From contig CM035358.1 in the NCBI GenBank assembly GCA_020137815.1, positions 4,485,614 to 4,549,613 on the forward strand: a DNA stretch of 64,000 nucleotides, read 5' to 3'. This stretch comes from Hormiphora californensis. Taxonomy: Eukaryota; Ctenophora; Tentaculata; Cydippida; Pleurobrachiidae. The notes under the pieces are model-generated. The model did no database searches, was not told the origin of the DNA, and saw nothing but the letters and a program-made list of their open reading frames with translations. Numbering within the stretch: the stretch's first letter is position 1; the number at the start of each line of letters is the position of its first letter. The translations under genes were made by a program, and so were the position numbers. Positions 38,143 through 50,916 of this stretch are shown here, one piece after another.

Positions 38143-38381
38143 TGAAGTGGTGTGTGTCCAATTGGACAACTGCCTTAAAACAGCTGCCACGCTTAGAACA
38201 TGTAATGGTTTCAGCTAGAAGAGAAAGTTAATTACCCCACGCTAATGGATCTAATTTAATTGCGGAAATGGAGAATTTAATGGGGATTTTTTTAGCAGGC
38301 AACCGCCAATTACTTTTCACCGTTAAGTAAATTTTCCTAGTCCAGATTGGCAGATTCTAATTAAAGAGAAATGGAGGAAAG

Positions 38382-38490
38382 CAGTAACCGACCGAATCAG
38401 GATATACTGGTCCCTGATTGGCTGATAACCAGTCACGTGACCTAAATAAAGAGTTCTGATTGGTTGTTTACCTGTGTCGGTCAATTCGTG
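38382..38490. mobile_element. CCAAT/E-box hAT MITE, copy 6 (full length, diverged ends)
   Basis: 109 bp with altered ends CAGTAACCGACCGA and TCGGTCAATTCGTG. ATTCTAAT is found at 38491 and also at 38353, 21 bp away from the left end, an odd displacement for a target duplication. Confidence 0.8.
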
Positions 38491-38983
38491 ATTCTAATCA
38501 TACTATTATTAAAGCAAATAGGGAAATGATGGGTGATGGTTTTTTTACCAAATATGGCACAAAATTCCTGGAAATGGCCTTTTGCACGTATTGTCCCTAG
38601 AGGGACCCTGGCAACCTGCCAGCTTGAGCCTTAAACTGCACGTGCATCCTTGATTCATCTCTCTGCCGGTTGTGTGATTGATCGTTTGCTCGATTTGATC
38701 TGTTCACCCCCTGTTCACCACGTTTCGTGAACATGACTACTCAACTTCAACACAATCGCCAGCGAGTTTGGAGGAGCCATATTTCCCAAACTGGCGCTGA
38801 CGCCTATAGACTACGTGATAGAATCCTAAAAAAGAGGTGATTATTATTCAAAAAATGTTGTCAACACACGTAATAACAAAATATCAATGGCACTAATAAG
38901 AAATGGCAGTAATACGTGAAAGTATTTTGCAAATGTGCTCCTTCATAAAATACTTTCTGTCGAAAGAATCGCTGTGGTTAATT

Positions 38984-41599
38984 TAATAATAATAATAATA
39001 ATATTCCGCGCTTATATACCGCCCATACCCGACGGAAACATGTCAAAATATTGGCGATGTTCCGACGAGTCATCAGAGCGGTATATCCTAGAGTAAAAAT
39101 ATCGCACACGAACAATTCTGGTTGAAAAAGACAATATATGGAAAACCAAATTAACTGGACTTATCAAACTGGGGGAATAACTGGTCCCATAAACCTGTAG
39201 ATATAATTTTAAACACGCTATACTCACACCTGCTCAAAAAAGGATACCAGATAGTGATTTAATAACATGACTAGAGAGAGGATGACACCGATTGCCCGCA
39301 GACCCCACAACTACAACAAACATTACAACTCAGCCATGGGTTCCCCATCACCCACTCCAAATGCACCAACGAAGAGATGTGTTTTCAGGCGAGCTTTAAA
39401 GGTATCAACGTTGGGGATCGACCTTAACTCGAGGGGTAGCTCATTCCAAATAGCAGGCAGAAATACTGATAGTCTCCTACGTCTCAATTTAGAATTGGCG
39501 TTGATACTGGTCATCTTGGGGTGTTTTAATCTGTAAGGATCAATAACACTAGTCATCCTTGTTGTCCTGGAGACTCCCCAGCTTTTATCAAGAGGAACCA
39601 TTTCCTGGAGGTAACCTGGTGCCGTTCCATAGACTATCTTATAAGCGATTAGACAGGCTTTGAAGTCCAGTCTGTAGGAGATGGGTAAAATATGACACTG
39701 CCTGAAGTATTCCGAGTAATCCTCTTGATGCCCATGGATGTTGAATATAAAGCGTACACAGGAGTTTAGTGTTTTCTGGAGCCCACCAAGAACTCGGGCC
39801 GGAAGTCCACAGTACAGAATATTACTGTAATCAATCCTCGATATAATCAATTGTTTCACCAACATTATCTTCGTTTGAATATCAAAACATCTGTGTAACT
39901 GCCAAAGATTCCGTAGTATCAGCCCACACTGTTTCCTCACATTGTTAACCTGTCGTTCAAGATTAAGATTGTGGTCCAAGAGTATTCCCAAGGTTTTCCC
40001 ATCTGCTCCACTACATTCACTGGGGAAGATTTCCGTTCCTCCAAAGTTGATAACTGGATCGAAAGAGATTTTACTCAAAGAACTGCGCTTTCCAAGCAGG
40101 ATGAATTCCGTTTTGGCCTCATTACACTTCAACCACTGCCCCACCATCCACCGCTTCACTTTCGCCAGACACTCCTCAATATCCACCTTCGTCCTAGACC
40201 AGCCAGTAGAATCCGTAGGAACCAGACTCACATAGAGCTGGGAGTCGTCTGCATATAACTTTATCCGGAGTCCATATGGTTCCACAATATCTTGCACAGC
40301 TTCAATGTAAAGTAGAAACAAAATAGGACCAAGAAGAGACCCCTGGGGCACTCCACAGAGTAAGGCCAGGGCATCCGAGAGACAATCACCAACCGAGACT
40401 CTAAAAGATCTGGAACTCAGGTAGCTCTTAAACCATTGAAGAGGATCACCATCCACTCCAAACCGTTTCTGCAACACCTCCAACAACTTTTCATGATCCA
40501 CCGTATCAAATGCGGCACTCATGTCCAAACAGATCAGAGCAACAACATTTCCTTTATCCATCTCACCTAATACATCATCAAACATGCTGGCTAACAGAGT
40601 TTCGCAACTGTGACCAGCACGATAACCGGATTGATGCTTGCCCAGAAGTGAATTGCTTTCAAGGTACTCATTCAGCTGCGTGAGCACCACCTTTTCTAGA
40701 AGCTTAGAAAGGAATGGGATATTTGAGACAGGACGATAGTTACTGAGAGCTTCCCTATCTCCGTACAGATTCTTGATGGTAGGAAACACGATAGCTTTCT
40801 GGAGAGATTCCGCAACTGTAGACTGATGTAGAGATTGGTTTACCATCGATGTTAATACCGGAGCAAGATCCCTAATGCACTCCTTTACTACCCAAGTGGG
40901 CAACGGATCAAGGTCACAATGTTTGCTTGACATAGACTTCACCACCTTAACAAGTTCCTCCTCCGATATCTCTTTGAATTCCTTCCATGTTGAATGACAG
41001 GCTTTTCCGGGTTCCTCAAAGTCGCCAGCTTGCCTCTGCTCCTCATTGACTTGGGTTCGAATTTTTTCCACTTTGGAACTAAAGAACTGGGAGAAATCAT
41101 CTGCCAAGTTCTTGGTGTTTGTTGTTTCAGGAAGAATTGTTTCAGCTTTTCCAAGGAGTTTCTGGAGCTTACTTTGCAATTTCTTTGGGTCACCTTTGGC
41201 AGCAACCAAGTCCTCTTTAATGAAAAGTGACCTCTTTTCCCTATCCATCTTTCCATACAGTTTCTTCAGGTCATTAAATCTCCGTTTCGCATCCACAGTT
41301 CCAAGTTTCCGCCAACACCGTTCTGCATTCCTCCTCTCTCGAAGTAATCCTCTAAGTTCCTCATCCCTCCATGGCTTAAACTTTTTACCAGTCCTCACCC
41401 GTTTCCTCGGTACTCGCTTCTCCACTATACCTTCCAGCCAACGATAGAAATTCACCACGCCCTCCTCTGGATCCCTACCTCCTTCAAAATCTGCCTTCCG
41501 CAAGTCCTCTTTAAATCCTTCCAAATCCACTGACTTGTAATCCATGTATTCTCGATGCACTGATTTCTTCAGACAGGAGTTCGACAGGTCAGGTCTCAC
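38984..41599 (-). mobile_element. CR1-like non-LTR retrotransposon, 5'-truncated, with intact RT ORF
   Basis: The ORF 39323-41599 encodes 758 residues with no stop. Reverse-transcriptase blocks are LDMSAAFDTVDH (about 358-369), GVPQGSLLGP (416-425) and the YADD catalytic motif (449-452). The C-terminal region resembles CR1/L2-clade proteins. No apurinic endonuclease is present, so the 5' end is missing. The 3' end carries about 330 bp of UTR and an (AAT)n tail at 38984-39003. The intact RT suggests recent insertion. A second, truncated relative is at 49878-50916. The exact clade was not determined. Confidence 0.88.
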
Positions 41600-42600
41600 T
41601 TGAATTTACCTGATAAATTTACTGATTTTAAAAATTTCAAATGACTAGCGCACCCATTGGGTGCGCCTCAAGTAAGGCCTTTTTGATAACCCAACCGGCG
41701 AAGCCGGGTGGTTCTTTTCGCCCCTTTCAACGTTAATAACACGGTTACCATGGCAACTGAATTGGTAACTATGGGGACTGGCATGTTAAAAGTCATTCGA
41801 ATATATATTAACAAACTTCCATTGGAACATCCAAAAGTGTGAACAGCAGCTTTACAGCTTTGGTCATATGAAGTGTTTTATGAAGGAGCAGTCTGTCGCT
41901 TAGATACCGCCTAACGAACGACCACTTCGACGTTCATCTCCAAATTATAATAGAGATACTACACTATTTGCTTAGTTTACTGTATGATCATTGACCATCC
42001 CCGACATTCGCCCGTAGGGCGAGCGGGCTTACTAGTTAGAGAGAAATGGAGGAAAGAATATAACGTAATAGAACGTAAGGATGTGCAATTTGGCTACAGA
42101 CATACGAGATACAGGAGATTTACACTGTCTGCAGACAGCGCCAGACCCCGTTTTAATTCTTGACAGTGCGTATAGCACAATATATTGTTGTCAACAAACA
42201 ATATACCATGTTATCTCGGAACTCTTTCGTGAGCTGCCAGGCCAATGCTCTGACCACAGTTCTCATTGAAATAAATGAGAATAGGCCAATGCTCTGACAG
42301 TTCGTGAGAGAGCAGAGAGGTGTGTGGAGAATTAGGGCACAAAGAAATCAGAATAATACCAGCATAATTAGGAACAATGTCCCCCAATCAGATGGAACCT
42401 AACAAGATTTCAGAATTTTAATTTAACAAAAGGATCCAGCATTTCAATGCACGACATATTAATTGAATGTCAATGTATATTAATTGAATATCAATGAATA
42501 TTCAATAAATTCATGCTATAGAAACATTTGTCAGATAGGAATCTTTAGATGTATTATCCATTGCTTTAATTAGAGCCCGATTTATTATTCATTGCTTTAA
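41600..42600. other. Flank with short repeats; no gene
   Basis: It contains one perfect X-box-like palindrome GTTACCATGGCAAC (41744-41757), a direct-repeat pair of CAGGCCAATGCTCTGA type (42239-42300) and a partial end of the next TTAA element (TTTAATTAGAGCCC at 42564). No coding sequence was seen. Confidence 0.5.
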
Positions 42601-43332
42601 TTAGAGCCCTCCCGATGGGAAGGCAAACCAAAAGGAAGTGTTACCGGCCTCCGAAGAGAGCCAGTTGAACACTAGAACTCAGCTTACCTCAAATTAATTT
42701 GTTTAAAGTAGTGTTGAAAAGTTTGAAACTGCTGATGGACTGCTGGACTGGCCTCCCAACTCACACTATACTACAAACTCGGTGCAGGTAACTTCTCCCA
42801 GTATGGAATAATACGGCTTATAGCTGTCACGAGAGAGCCATGTGATTGCTCTATCGCTTCTCTGTGCTCGCCAAGATAGACATGTGACGCCCACGTGACA
42901 GAATGGGATAATGTGATTGTGTGAACATCATATCACATGCGTGTCACGCTTGCTCTCTAGGAAGCACGTGACAGCTAAATGGACACATGTTTCCTAGAGA
43001 GGGGAGGTTCGCACAATCATATTATCCCATTCTGTCACGTGGGCATCACATGTCTATCTTGGCGAGCACAGAGAAGCGATAGAGCAATCACATGGCTCTC
43101 TCGTGACAGCTATAAGCCGTATTATTCCATACTGGGAGAAGTTACCTGCACAGAGTTTGTAGTATAGTGTGAGTTGGGAGGCCAGTCCAGGAGTCCATCA
43201 GCAGTTTCAAACTTTTCAACACTACTTTAAACAAATTAATTTGAGGTAAGCTGAGTTCTAGTGTTCAATTGGCTCTCTTCGGAGGCCGGTAACACTTCCT
43301 TTTGGTTTGCCTTCCCATCGGGAGGGCTCTAA
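42601..43332. mobile_element. TTAA foldback element, TTAGAGCCCTCCCG family
   Basis: TTAA flanks both sides (42597-42600, 43333-43336). The arms (about 42601-42920 and 43010-43332) are inverted repeats with a few mismatches, around a loop of about 90 bp. No transposase was seen. Confidence 0.85.
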
Positions 43333-43608
43333 TTAAAACAAATGTTAACATTAACTGTAGAAGTAACTCCCCGTCATAATACGCTAGAACGACGAACTTT
43401 CTAAAAAATTGTTTGGCCAGGACGGAGAGAGACTCGTGGATACAATAACTTGTAGATTTTTCCAAAATTATTCTCTAAAAGATGCCATGCTATCAGCTTG
43501 ATCGAAGCTGTCCAACTAATATTTTTCGATTTTCTTCCCTTACTGCAGTACAACATATGAATGGGGAAATCTCGCACATACACGGGTAGATCTCGCTTAA
43601 GGAGAGAT

Positions 43609-43790
43609 TGATTGACTATTCTGAATAATGAGATCTGTATAAGGTTCAGATCTCATAATTCAGAATAGTCAATCAATCTCTCCTACCCGTGTATGTGTGA
43701 TATCTCCCCATTCATCTGTAATTACATTGTACAGAGGGCGTATGTCACGTACGCCCTCTGTACAACAGATTGGTGGCGCCGTCACCTCTT
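43609..43790. repeat. Two adjacent short inverted repeats
   Basis: TTGATTGACTATTCTGAATA is mirrored at 43655-43677, and GTACAGAGGGCGTATG with CGTACGCCCTCTGTAC is mirrored around 43750. The same pair of motifs, diverged, occurs at 53220-53420, so they belong to one element family. Confidence 0.6.
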
Positions 43791-44212
43791 TAGACAACTC
43801 ATCCCGCTACACGGGCTTCGTTTTGGCGCACGAGTTGTAAGGGTGACTGGGTCACCAATACAACAGATGTGTGTGTATCAGCACCAGGAGGAGATATTAA
43901 AATTATGTACTTCATAAGCATACTACTCCATCAAAAACATTTACCTGCAGACCCTCCCTCGTGTCACACACAGTAACGAGCTGCTCCTTCATAAACCACT
44001 TCATTGACACGTTTTCAGTCAAATTACCTGTGCAGTACATCCCCCCTGCAGCAGTGCCATGTTGAGTAGAGGGTGCCATGTCAACCGGTGCCAGTTTAGC
44101 TTGCCAGTGTGAAATGCTGTCCTGCGGAGAAGTGATAATATTATAATATCATAATATCACAGCTCTGTCTCACATCTGAAGAAAATGGGATATTTTTAGT
44201 TATGATATTGAG

Positions 44213-44390
44213 CAGGAACCGACCGAAACAGGAAATACTGGTCCCTGATTGGCTGATAACCAGTCACGTGACCTAAATAACGAGTTCTGATTGGTTGTTT
44301 ACCTGTCAGAGCATTGGCCTGACGGAGCACGCGAGAACTGTGGTCAGAGCATTGGCCTGACAGTTGTTTACTTGTTTCGGTCGGTTCCTT
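44213..44390. mobile_element. CCAAT/E-box hAT MITE, copy 7, carrying an insert
   Basis: A full-length MITE whose right half is interrupted at 44306-44363 by two copies of TCAGAGCATTGGCCTGA around GGAGCACGCGAGAACTGTGG. The right TIR is slightly altered (TTCCTT). Confidence 0.85.
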
Positions 44391-44449
44391 ATTTGGGCAC
44401 GTCGCGCCCCTCATGTTCGCGTGCAAGTTCCTTGAGTTATCTACATCTA

Positions 44450-45470
44450 CACATGATCTACATGTTAGGCCAGTCGTATGACGTTTATTTCTGGACATAA
44501 AAGTTGTAAATCTAATTCCACTTCTATTGCACTCTAATAGGTCCCTAGAAACACCACAAAAACAGCCCGGTCGGTACGTGGTGGAGAACTTGCCTTAATT
44601 GGGCCTAATTGGTTACAGGGTATTTTCAGCCTGAAGCCAAAACAATAAGTACCCTTAGAATAGGAGTAGAGAAAAAACCAAGGGCATTAAAGTGATCAGC
44701 GTCCTCGCATTAGTGGGGGTAGGTGCTGGAATTAAGTCTCTATCTCATCTGGTTAATTAGATAATTGGATAATTAGATCTGCACATAGCCGTTTTTGGCC
44801 ATATGGCTATAGCCACGTAAAAATGGTTTAGAGACTTTTCGCTGGTGCCATTTTGTAGGCAATGGCCAAGTTATGGGGGGTCGACGTCGTACTTTTAAGC
44901 TCTATCTCCAACCGCTTATCCGTTATTTGACTTTAAAAGTGCTCAAAATGAGCAAAAAAACGGTAAAAAGCCCGATTTTTAGCACATTTAAAGCCGAATA
45001 ACGGCTAAACGGTTGGAGATAGAGCTTAAAAGTCCGACGTCGACCCCCCATAACATGGCCATTGCCTACAAAATGGCACCAGTGAAAAGTCTCTAAACCA
45101 TTCCTAAGTGGCTGTAGCCATATAGCCAAAAAACGGTTATGCGCATAACTAATTATCCAATTATCTAATTAACCTGATGAGATAGAGACTTAATTCCAGC
45201 ACCTACCCCCACTTTAATGCCCTTGGTTTTTTCTCTACTCCTATTCTAAGGGTACTTATGGTTTTGGCTTCAGGCTGAAAATACCCTGTAACCAATTAGG
45301 CCCAATTAAGGCAAGTTCTCCACCACGTACCGACCGGGCTGTTTTTGTGGTGTTTCTAGGGACCTATTAGAGTGCAATAGAAGTGGAATTAGATTTACAA
45401 TTTTTATGTCCATTTTTTATCTAAATCAGACGTCATACGACTGGCCTATGTAGCTACATGATCTGGAAGA
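44450..45470. mobile_element. Foldback element related to 27414-28447
   Basis: Inverted arms begin ACATGATCTACATGTTAGG and end in the complement near 45470. The inner core matches the copy in the envelope-like ORF. The two share interiors but not termini. Confidence 0.7.
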
Positions 45471-45538
45471 CTAAACATATAGTTGAGTAGAGCTCGTTTT
45501 TAATCGTGTAAGAGAGATGACAGACCTATATCTTTATT

Positions 45539-46105
45539 TTTGGGGGGGGGGGTCCAGCCCTTAAAAAAGCTAAGCAATCGGCCAAAATCAGGGTACCTTT
45601 AGCTTTTTTTAGCTTTTTTAGCCTTTTTTAGCTTTTTCTAGGCTAAAAAAAGCTAAAAAAAAGAAGCTAAAATTGAGTTTTTAGTGGATTCATATAGGTT
45701 CGAATCCCGCTGACGCCAAATTTTTTAAACTTTTATTATAACGTTTTATAATGTTTTTTGAACTTTTTTAAAACTATTTTTATCAAATTTGAATAATATT
45801 TTTATCGAAAAAATGTCTCCAGAAAACGGCAGTAGGGGTGGATACAGAAATTGCTATGTATGGACATAAACGGTAGATTATGGTAAAAAAATGTGCAGGA
45901 AATGAACAAATGCAGTCAATAGACGTCCGGAAGGATGAAAATTCAATGGAAAAGTGTCAAGATGAATGCTGAAAAAACATAAAAAGTAGGGCTAAAAAAA
46001 GCTAAAAAAAAGCTAAAAAAAGCTAAAAAAAGCCAACATAAAAAAAGCTATCGACCAAAATCAGGGTACCTTTAGCTTTTTTAGGGCTGGACCCCCCCCC
46101 CCCCC
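45539..46105. mobile_element. Poly-G-ended TIR element with AGCTTTTTT repeats, copy 1
   Basis: The ends are a G-run plus TCCAGCCCT and AGGGCTGGA plus a C-run. Inside are many AGCTTTTTTAGC units and a 22-nt stretch (45697-45718) that looks like the T-arm and acceptor end of a tRNA, ending CCA. Copy 2 is at 53968-55411. Confidence 0.7.
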
Positions 46106-46200
46106 CATTTTTGGATTTTTTATTAGCCTGCCGACAACAAGTGACGGGTCACCTTCATATTTTCCGAAAATTCGAGTAAATCATTTCGCAAAAATAGGTA

Positions 46201-46949
46201 GGGTAAGCTGGGGTAAAAGTGGCCCACTTTTAACGTTTTAGGTTCTAAAATACGCAATTTATACAGCAGGAAGAAAAAATTATATAGGCTATCCAATGAA
46301 ACCTTTTCCTTTCAGCCGAGCTAAATTTTAACATCTACAAGTTTTATTTAATGGGTTAATTAATCAATTCAAATAATTTGGTGAGGCGTTTTTTGGAAAA
46401 TTTGCACCGGGGCAAAGTAGCCCAAGCCAATAGCATTGCTCGATTTTATCACGTGCCTGGTGTTGTTAGACGAAACGATCAAACTAGGGGCAAAGTGGCC
46501 CATGTTCTGCACCGGAACATGGGCCACTTTGCCCCTAATTTGATCGTCTGTACTACATTTTTGTGCATTCCAATATCACGTGGTATTGCAGGCGCCATTT
46601 CATTGGTCCTAGAGGTGGGCCACTTTGCCCCAGACCGGACCACTTTGCCCCGGAGAGTGGGCCATATTTGCCCCGATTTCACAAAATTGACAATTAGGAC
46701 AACAAAAATGCCAATTTCTTCAAAACGTTTTAGAGAATTATAAAGCCTAACTGGCAGTTTTTGCAAAATTAAAATCGGCCAACCCAAACAGAAATGACAG
46801 CAGTTTTAAAGCGAAAATTCGGAACAGAACGAGCAGGTCTCCGCTGGAGAAAAAGTCACGTGACCACATGTAATAACTAGGGCCACTTTGCCCCATACAT
46901 GGGCCACTTTACCCCGCGGGGCCGCGGGCCATTTCACCCCAGCTTACCC
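46201..46949. mobile_element. mariner-type MITE, GGGTAAGCTGGGG ends
   Basis: The TIRs GGGTAAGCTGGGGT and ACCCCAGCTTACCC-type are flanked by TA. The interior repeats GGGCCACTTTGCCCC many times in both orientations. No transposase was seen. Confidence 0.75.
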
Positions 46950-47764
46950 TAATCACCAAAACAATATCATTCCGCCACCACTGATACGAATTATCCCAGA
47001 CTGAATTATGGAATTATATTACATACTATGTACTCTACAGACTAAAAGCCCACTAAAAGTAGACCTACATGAATGGCTTCGCATTCCCAGACTGTCACTA
47101 TCAGGCCAAGTAGTATGTTGATAGTATGTAGTACATAGTACTACTAGAAGCGGGGGAGGGGCTTATTGGTTGGACGCCATGCCAATAAGGGGGTGGGTAG
47201 TACCCAGTGTCACCCCCTTATTGGCATGGCGTCTGGGTACCCGGTCGCTTGTAGTGGGAAAACGGTAATGGAAAACGGAGATACGATATTCTGGCCAATC
47301 AGTGCACTAGTACGTGCTGACAAATGCACTTTTTGCCACGCGTTATGCAAAGTGTGCGTCTCATTACTGTAATTCCATTACGGTAATGCGACTACAAGCG
47401 GTAGTGGGTACCCAGACGGTGGCTTACCAATAAGGATTAAGCTTTCCAGCGCCAATTTTATGTGTAAAACGCGCAACAGGGTCTAGATTTAGAGCTCTGT
47501 TGCGCGTTCTGGGGCCATAAACACGGCATCTCGCGAGCTGACCGGAATTGACCCCATAGTGCATGGCGTCCAACCGATAAGGTCATGAACCCCCTCCCCG
47601 GTAGAAGTACTACTATAAAAGTGCCTAGGCTTGTCTGAAAATGGAATTATATTGTGAGATTAGTTATCGGGGAACTGTCACTGACAGTCTGGGAATGGCA
47701 GCGAAGCAACGCATCTATTACTATATGAATGGCTTCGCATTCCCCGACTGTCAAAAGTATCAAA
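46950..47764. repeat. Foldback cluster upstream of the secreted-protein gene
   Basis: Inverted pieces (GGACGCCATGCCAATAAGG and its complement at 47172-47232) surround a unit with ends CGCTTGTAG (47228-47400) that is also found at 56265-56437. GAATGGCTTCGCATTCCC recurs at 47070 and 47726. No gene was seen. Confidence 0.6.
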
Positions 47765-47807
47765 AGTAAGTATATCTCTCCATCTCTCTCTCTCTTTTTC
47801 TCTCTCT

Positions 47808-47854
<47 letters not shown>

Positions 47855-47990
47855 CTCTCTTCTATTCTCGCTCTCTCTCTCTCTCTCTCTCTCTCCTCTT
47901 CTCCTCTCTCTCTCTCTCTTCTTCTCTCCTCTCTCTCTCTCTCTTCTCTCCTCTCTCTCTCTCAGCTTTCTCTCTCCCTCTCTTTTCGCA
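47765..47990. repeat. (CT)n-rich tract in proximal promoter position
   Basis: About 220 bp of interrupted CT directly upstream of a TATA box. GAGA/CT tracts can be promoter elements in invertebrates. Confidence 0.9.
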
Positions 47991-47999
47991 GTATATAAA
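47991..47999 (+). promoter_or_regulatory. TATA box of secreted-protein gene
   Basis: TATATAAAG lies 36 bp before the ATG at 48035, so transcription would start only about 10-20 nt before the coding sequence. Confidence 0.55.
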
Positions 48000-48034
48000 G
48001 CATCGACCGGCAGGGTTTATTCAATACTCAAGTC

Positions 48035-49753
48035 ATGTCTCTACCTTTGTTGCTAGTACTTTTGCTGGGTGCCCATGTGTCCCATACACGATCCCTAACG
48101 GACTTCGATGCAGTTTGGCACCTTGGGATGAACTTAAACCCTGCTGATGGCCATATCATGTACTACGGAGAGGGTTGGCACACCGGAACCCCGATCGGAA
48201 CTAACGAAACAGCCCTCTCAATGGATTACCTTGACCATTATGTGTGGAAGGAGCCTGCCGACTACATTGCTATCGTGAGGCACCAGCACGGAGTGGCAGA
48301 TGCCGTCAAGGTGTTCCAGTTCAGGTAAGGGCGTTCTGGTATAGGTGATTTGTTGAAACCCTAGAAATTAGTATAATAGAGCCCTAACATCCAGACAACT
48401 CTAACACTAATAAGACGCAGTGGATTCTAGTATCCGGCCTATCGGCCGAATTCCAAAGTTCATAGGAAATCCTATGAGAGAGATGTGCACTTGTCAGCGC
48501 AGGATTTCATATTAGTTTCGCGTGCACGTAAGGTCTGTACCATAACATTTACCCTACACTTTCAGGTACTGGGGATTGAGCCTGTTGGAAAGGTTTAAAG
48601 ATATGAACCCAGGAAGAAGGGTAGTAACAGAGGGAGGTCCCGTACAGGAGGAGGTGTCCTGGGACGCTGAAAACATACAAGATGATCCCATATTTGGTGT
48701 GGGAGGGGACTTGGCCTTTAAAGTAAGAGTGGCGCACCGTGTTTTCTCACAAAACTTAGTGGATGAACGGGGAGTACCACCAGGACCATTGGTACGGTAT
48801 CGAAAATTTACAATTCTGTCTCGTTCATTAGTTATGACGTAATATGTTCATTATTTCAACTTTCATAAAATCGCTCTACAGAAAAATCTGTGCATTGTGG
48901 ATTGAAATGGATGCTTGCATCGTGTTCAGCGTCAAAAAATAGTCGGGGTACCAAAATTTAGTGTCTCTACCTTGTGTGTGACGCGAGATATTGACAAATA
49001 TAAAAAACGACCAAAAGGAGAGAAAGAGAGTTTGTTACACTTGGGTGGCGCGCACAAACAACTAGCACCCAAAGATAACAATCTCTCTCTCACCCATTTT
49101 GGTCGTTTTTGATAATTGTCGATATCTCGCGTCACAGACAAGATAGAGACACCAAAATTTGGTACCCCGACTATTTTTTGACGCTGAACACGATGCAAGC
49201 AATCATTTCAATCCACAATGCACAGATTTTTCTGTAGAGCGACTTTATGAAAGTTGAAATAATGAACATATTACGTCATAACTAATGAACGAGACAGAAT
49301 TGGAAATTTTCGATACCGTACCAATGGTCCTGGTGGTACTCCCCGTTCATCCACTAAGTTTTGTGAGAAAACACGGCGCGCCACTCTTACTTTAACTGGG
49401 GCTACTATAACAACGGACATAGGATAGTACTGACTGGGGGACATCTTTCTGATATGGGAGTTGATGATGACAATACACACGGACTGGGAAATGACTATTG
49501 CTGTTATCCTTTAACAGGAATCACTGGATACAGTGGTGATTGCCAAAATGAGATATCCAATATTCAGGATTGCCCACACCCATCTTGTAAAGATGTCAGG
49601 ATCCAGGGAACTGATCACGGTACTCACTCATATTTGAAGACAGGACCGGTCTATGGTAATTACGCCATCTACATCTCCAAGAATGTAAACCGATTCCCGC
49701 CTGTTGGCACAGAACTTTGTCTTGTTGTAAGAGGAACACGGAGTGTGAATTAG
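48035..49753 (+). pseudogene. Secreted protein gene interrupted by a TTAA foldback
   Basis: Exon 1 (48035-48324) starts with a signal peptide, MSLPLLLVLLLGAHVSHT. The intron ends at 48565, and exon 2 (48566-49753) is split by the 670-bp element 48722-49391. The parts outside the element (plus one TTAA) add to 804 nt, an intact 267-residue frame. The mature protein has aromatic-rich blocks (VWHLGMNLNPADGH, YLDHYVWKEP, YGNYAIYISKNVN) and paired Cys. I do not recognise the family with certainty; it looks extracellular. Splicing out of the element is unlikely because no acceptor AG lies at its right end. The gene is broken in this haplotype unless the insertion is polymorphic. Confidence 0.6.
48722..49391. 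mobile_element. TTAA foldback element, AGTAAGAGTGG family, copy 2 (full length)
   Basis: Flanked by TTAA (48718-48721, 49392-49395) with ends AGTAAGAGTGGCGC and GCGCCACTCTTACT. The arms are long inverted repeats. It is the full-length relative of 6121-6755 and sits inside a coding exon. Confidence 0.9.
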
Positions 49754-49877
49754 AGACGGAATATTATAATTTGTGTGTGAGCAAGGTAAATTGGAAAGTA
49801 CGTGTGAACAATTCATGTAGTTCTTTGACTTTTACAGTTTTAAAAACTGTTCAAAAACTTAAGAATTCGATATTTTT

Positions 49878-50916
49878 ATTTCTTTGTTCATTGGATGAGC
49901 ATCTTACCCTGGAGAGGCAGGTGAACAATGTTAAGAGACAATGTGGACTGCAACTCAAGAACCTATGGCAACTCAATAAGTGTTTGGATAATAGCACACG
50001 GATTCTTCTTGTGAAGCAATTAGTCATATCAAAGATAGACTACTGTAATATCCTGTACTTTGGACTTCCTAAACGGATTCTGAACAACCTTCAAAAGGTT
50101 CTGAACTCCTGCGTACGGTTCATCTATAACTTGCGAGGACATCAGGATAGCTATGATGAGTATTTCAAGGAAGCTCATATCCTCCCAATACAGCAGAGAC
50201 TGACCTTCAAGGCCTGCCTGTTGGCGTACAAAATTGTACGTGGAACTGCTCCGGAGTATTTACAAGAACTGGTCCCTAGAGATGAGGATATTCTGGATAT
50301 GAGACCAACGAGGGCGAATTCAGTAATTGACTTCTACAAACTGAAATATCCTAAACTCTCGAGCGTTAATGCAAACTCTAAACTGAGGAGGAGGAGGGTT
50401 TCGGTGTTTCTACCGACAGTTTGGAACTCCTTGCCTTTGGACCTGAGATCTGTACACCCCATTGAGTTGTTCAAATCTAAGTTGAAGACCAGACTTTTCC
50501 TTGAAGCGTTCCCAGCAACTACTCCTGAAGACTCCCGGTGTGGCGTCTGAGTTGTTCACCGGACTCCCCATCTGTCAGTAGGCGGTCTTGGGCGTGCTCA
50601 CCATTCTCACTTAGGGCTTTTTTGTCAGTATTGTTGAGCTGCTGATAAGTGTGGGTTGTTGGCTTTGTCCCCTTTATTTAATAAAGTCTGTAATTTTTTC
50701 ATCTTATCAGTTTTTTGAAAGTTATGTGACCAGTTATATTTTTAGTATATCTTCAATTAGGAGTGAGTTTTTTCCAAAGTGTGTAAGAATATAAGGATCT
50801 TTTTTGCGTTAGGTATACCGCTCTGAAGCTCGTCAGTGTCAGATACAGTTTGACTTGTCTGGCCCTGTCGTGTCTGTGGCGGTATACAAAACTTGATATT
50901 ATTATTATTATTATTA
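49878..50916 (+). mobile_element. CR1-like LINE 3' fragment
   Basis: An open frame ending at 50550 encodes the C-terminal 220 or so residues of the same protein family as 38984-41599 (LERQVNNVKRQCGL, ANSKLRRRRVSVFLP). It is followed by a 3' UTR and an (ATT)n tail at about 50900-50916. The element is 5'-truncated just after the secreted-protein gene, as expected for target-primed insertion. Confidence 0.85.

Noticed and set aside
45697-45718. A tRNA gene
   Set aside because: Only a T-arm and acceptor end are visible; no D-arm or anticodon arm precedes it.
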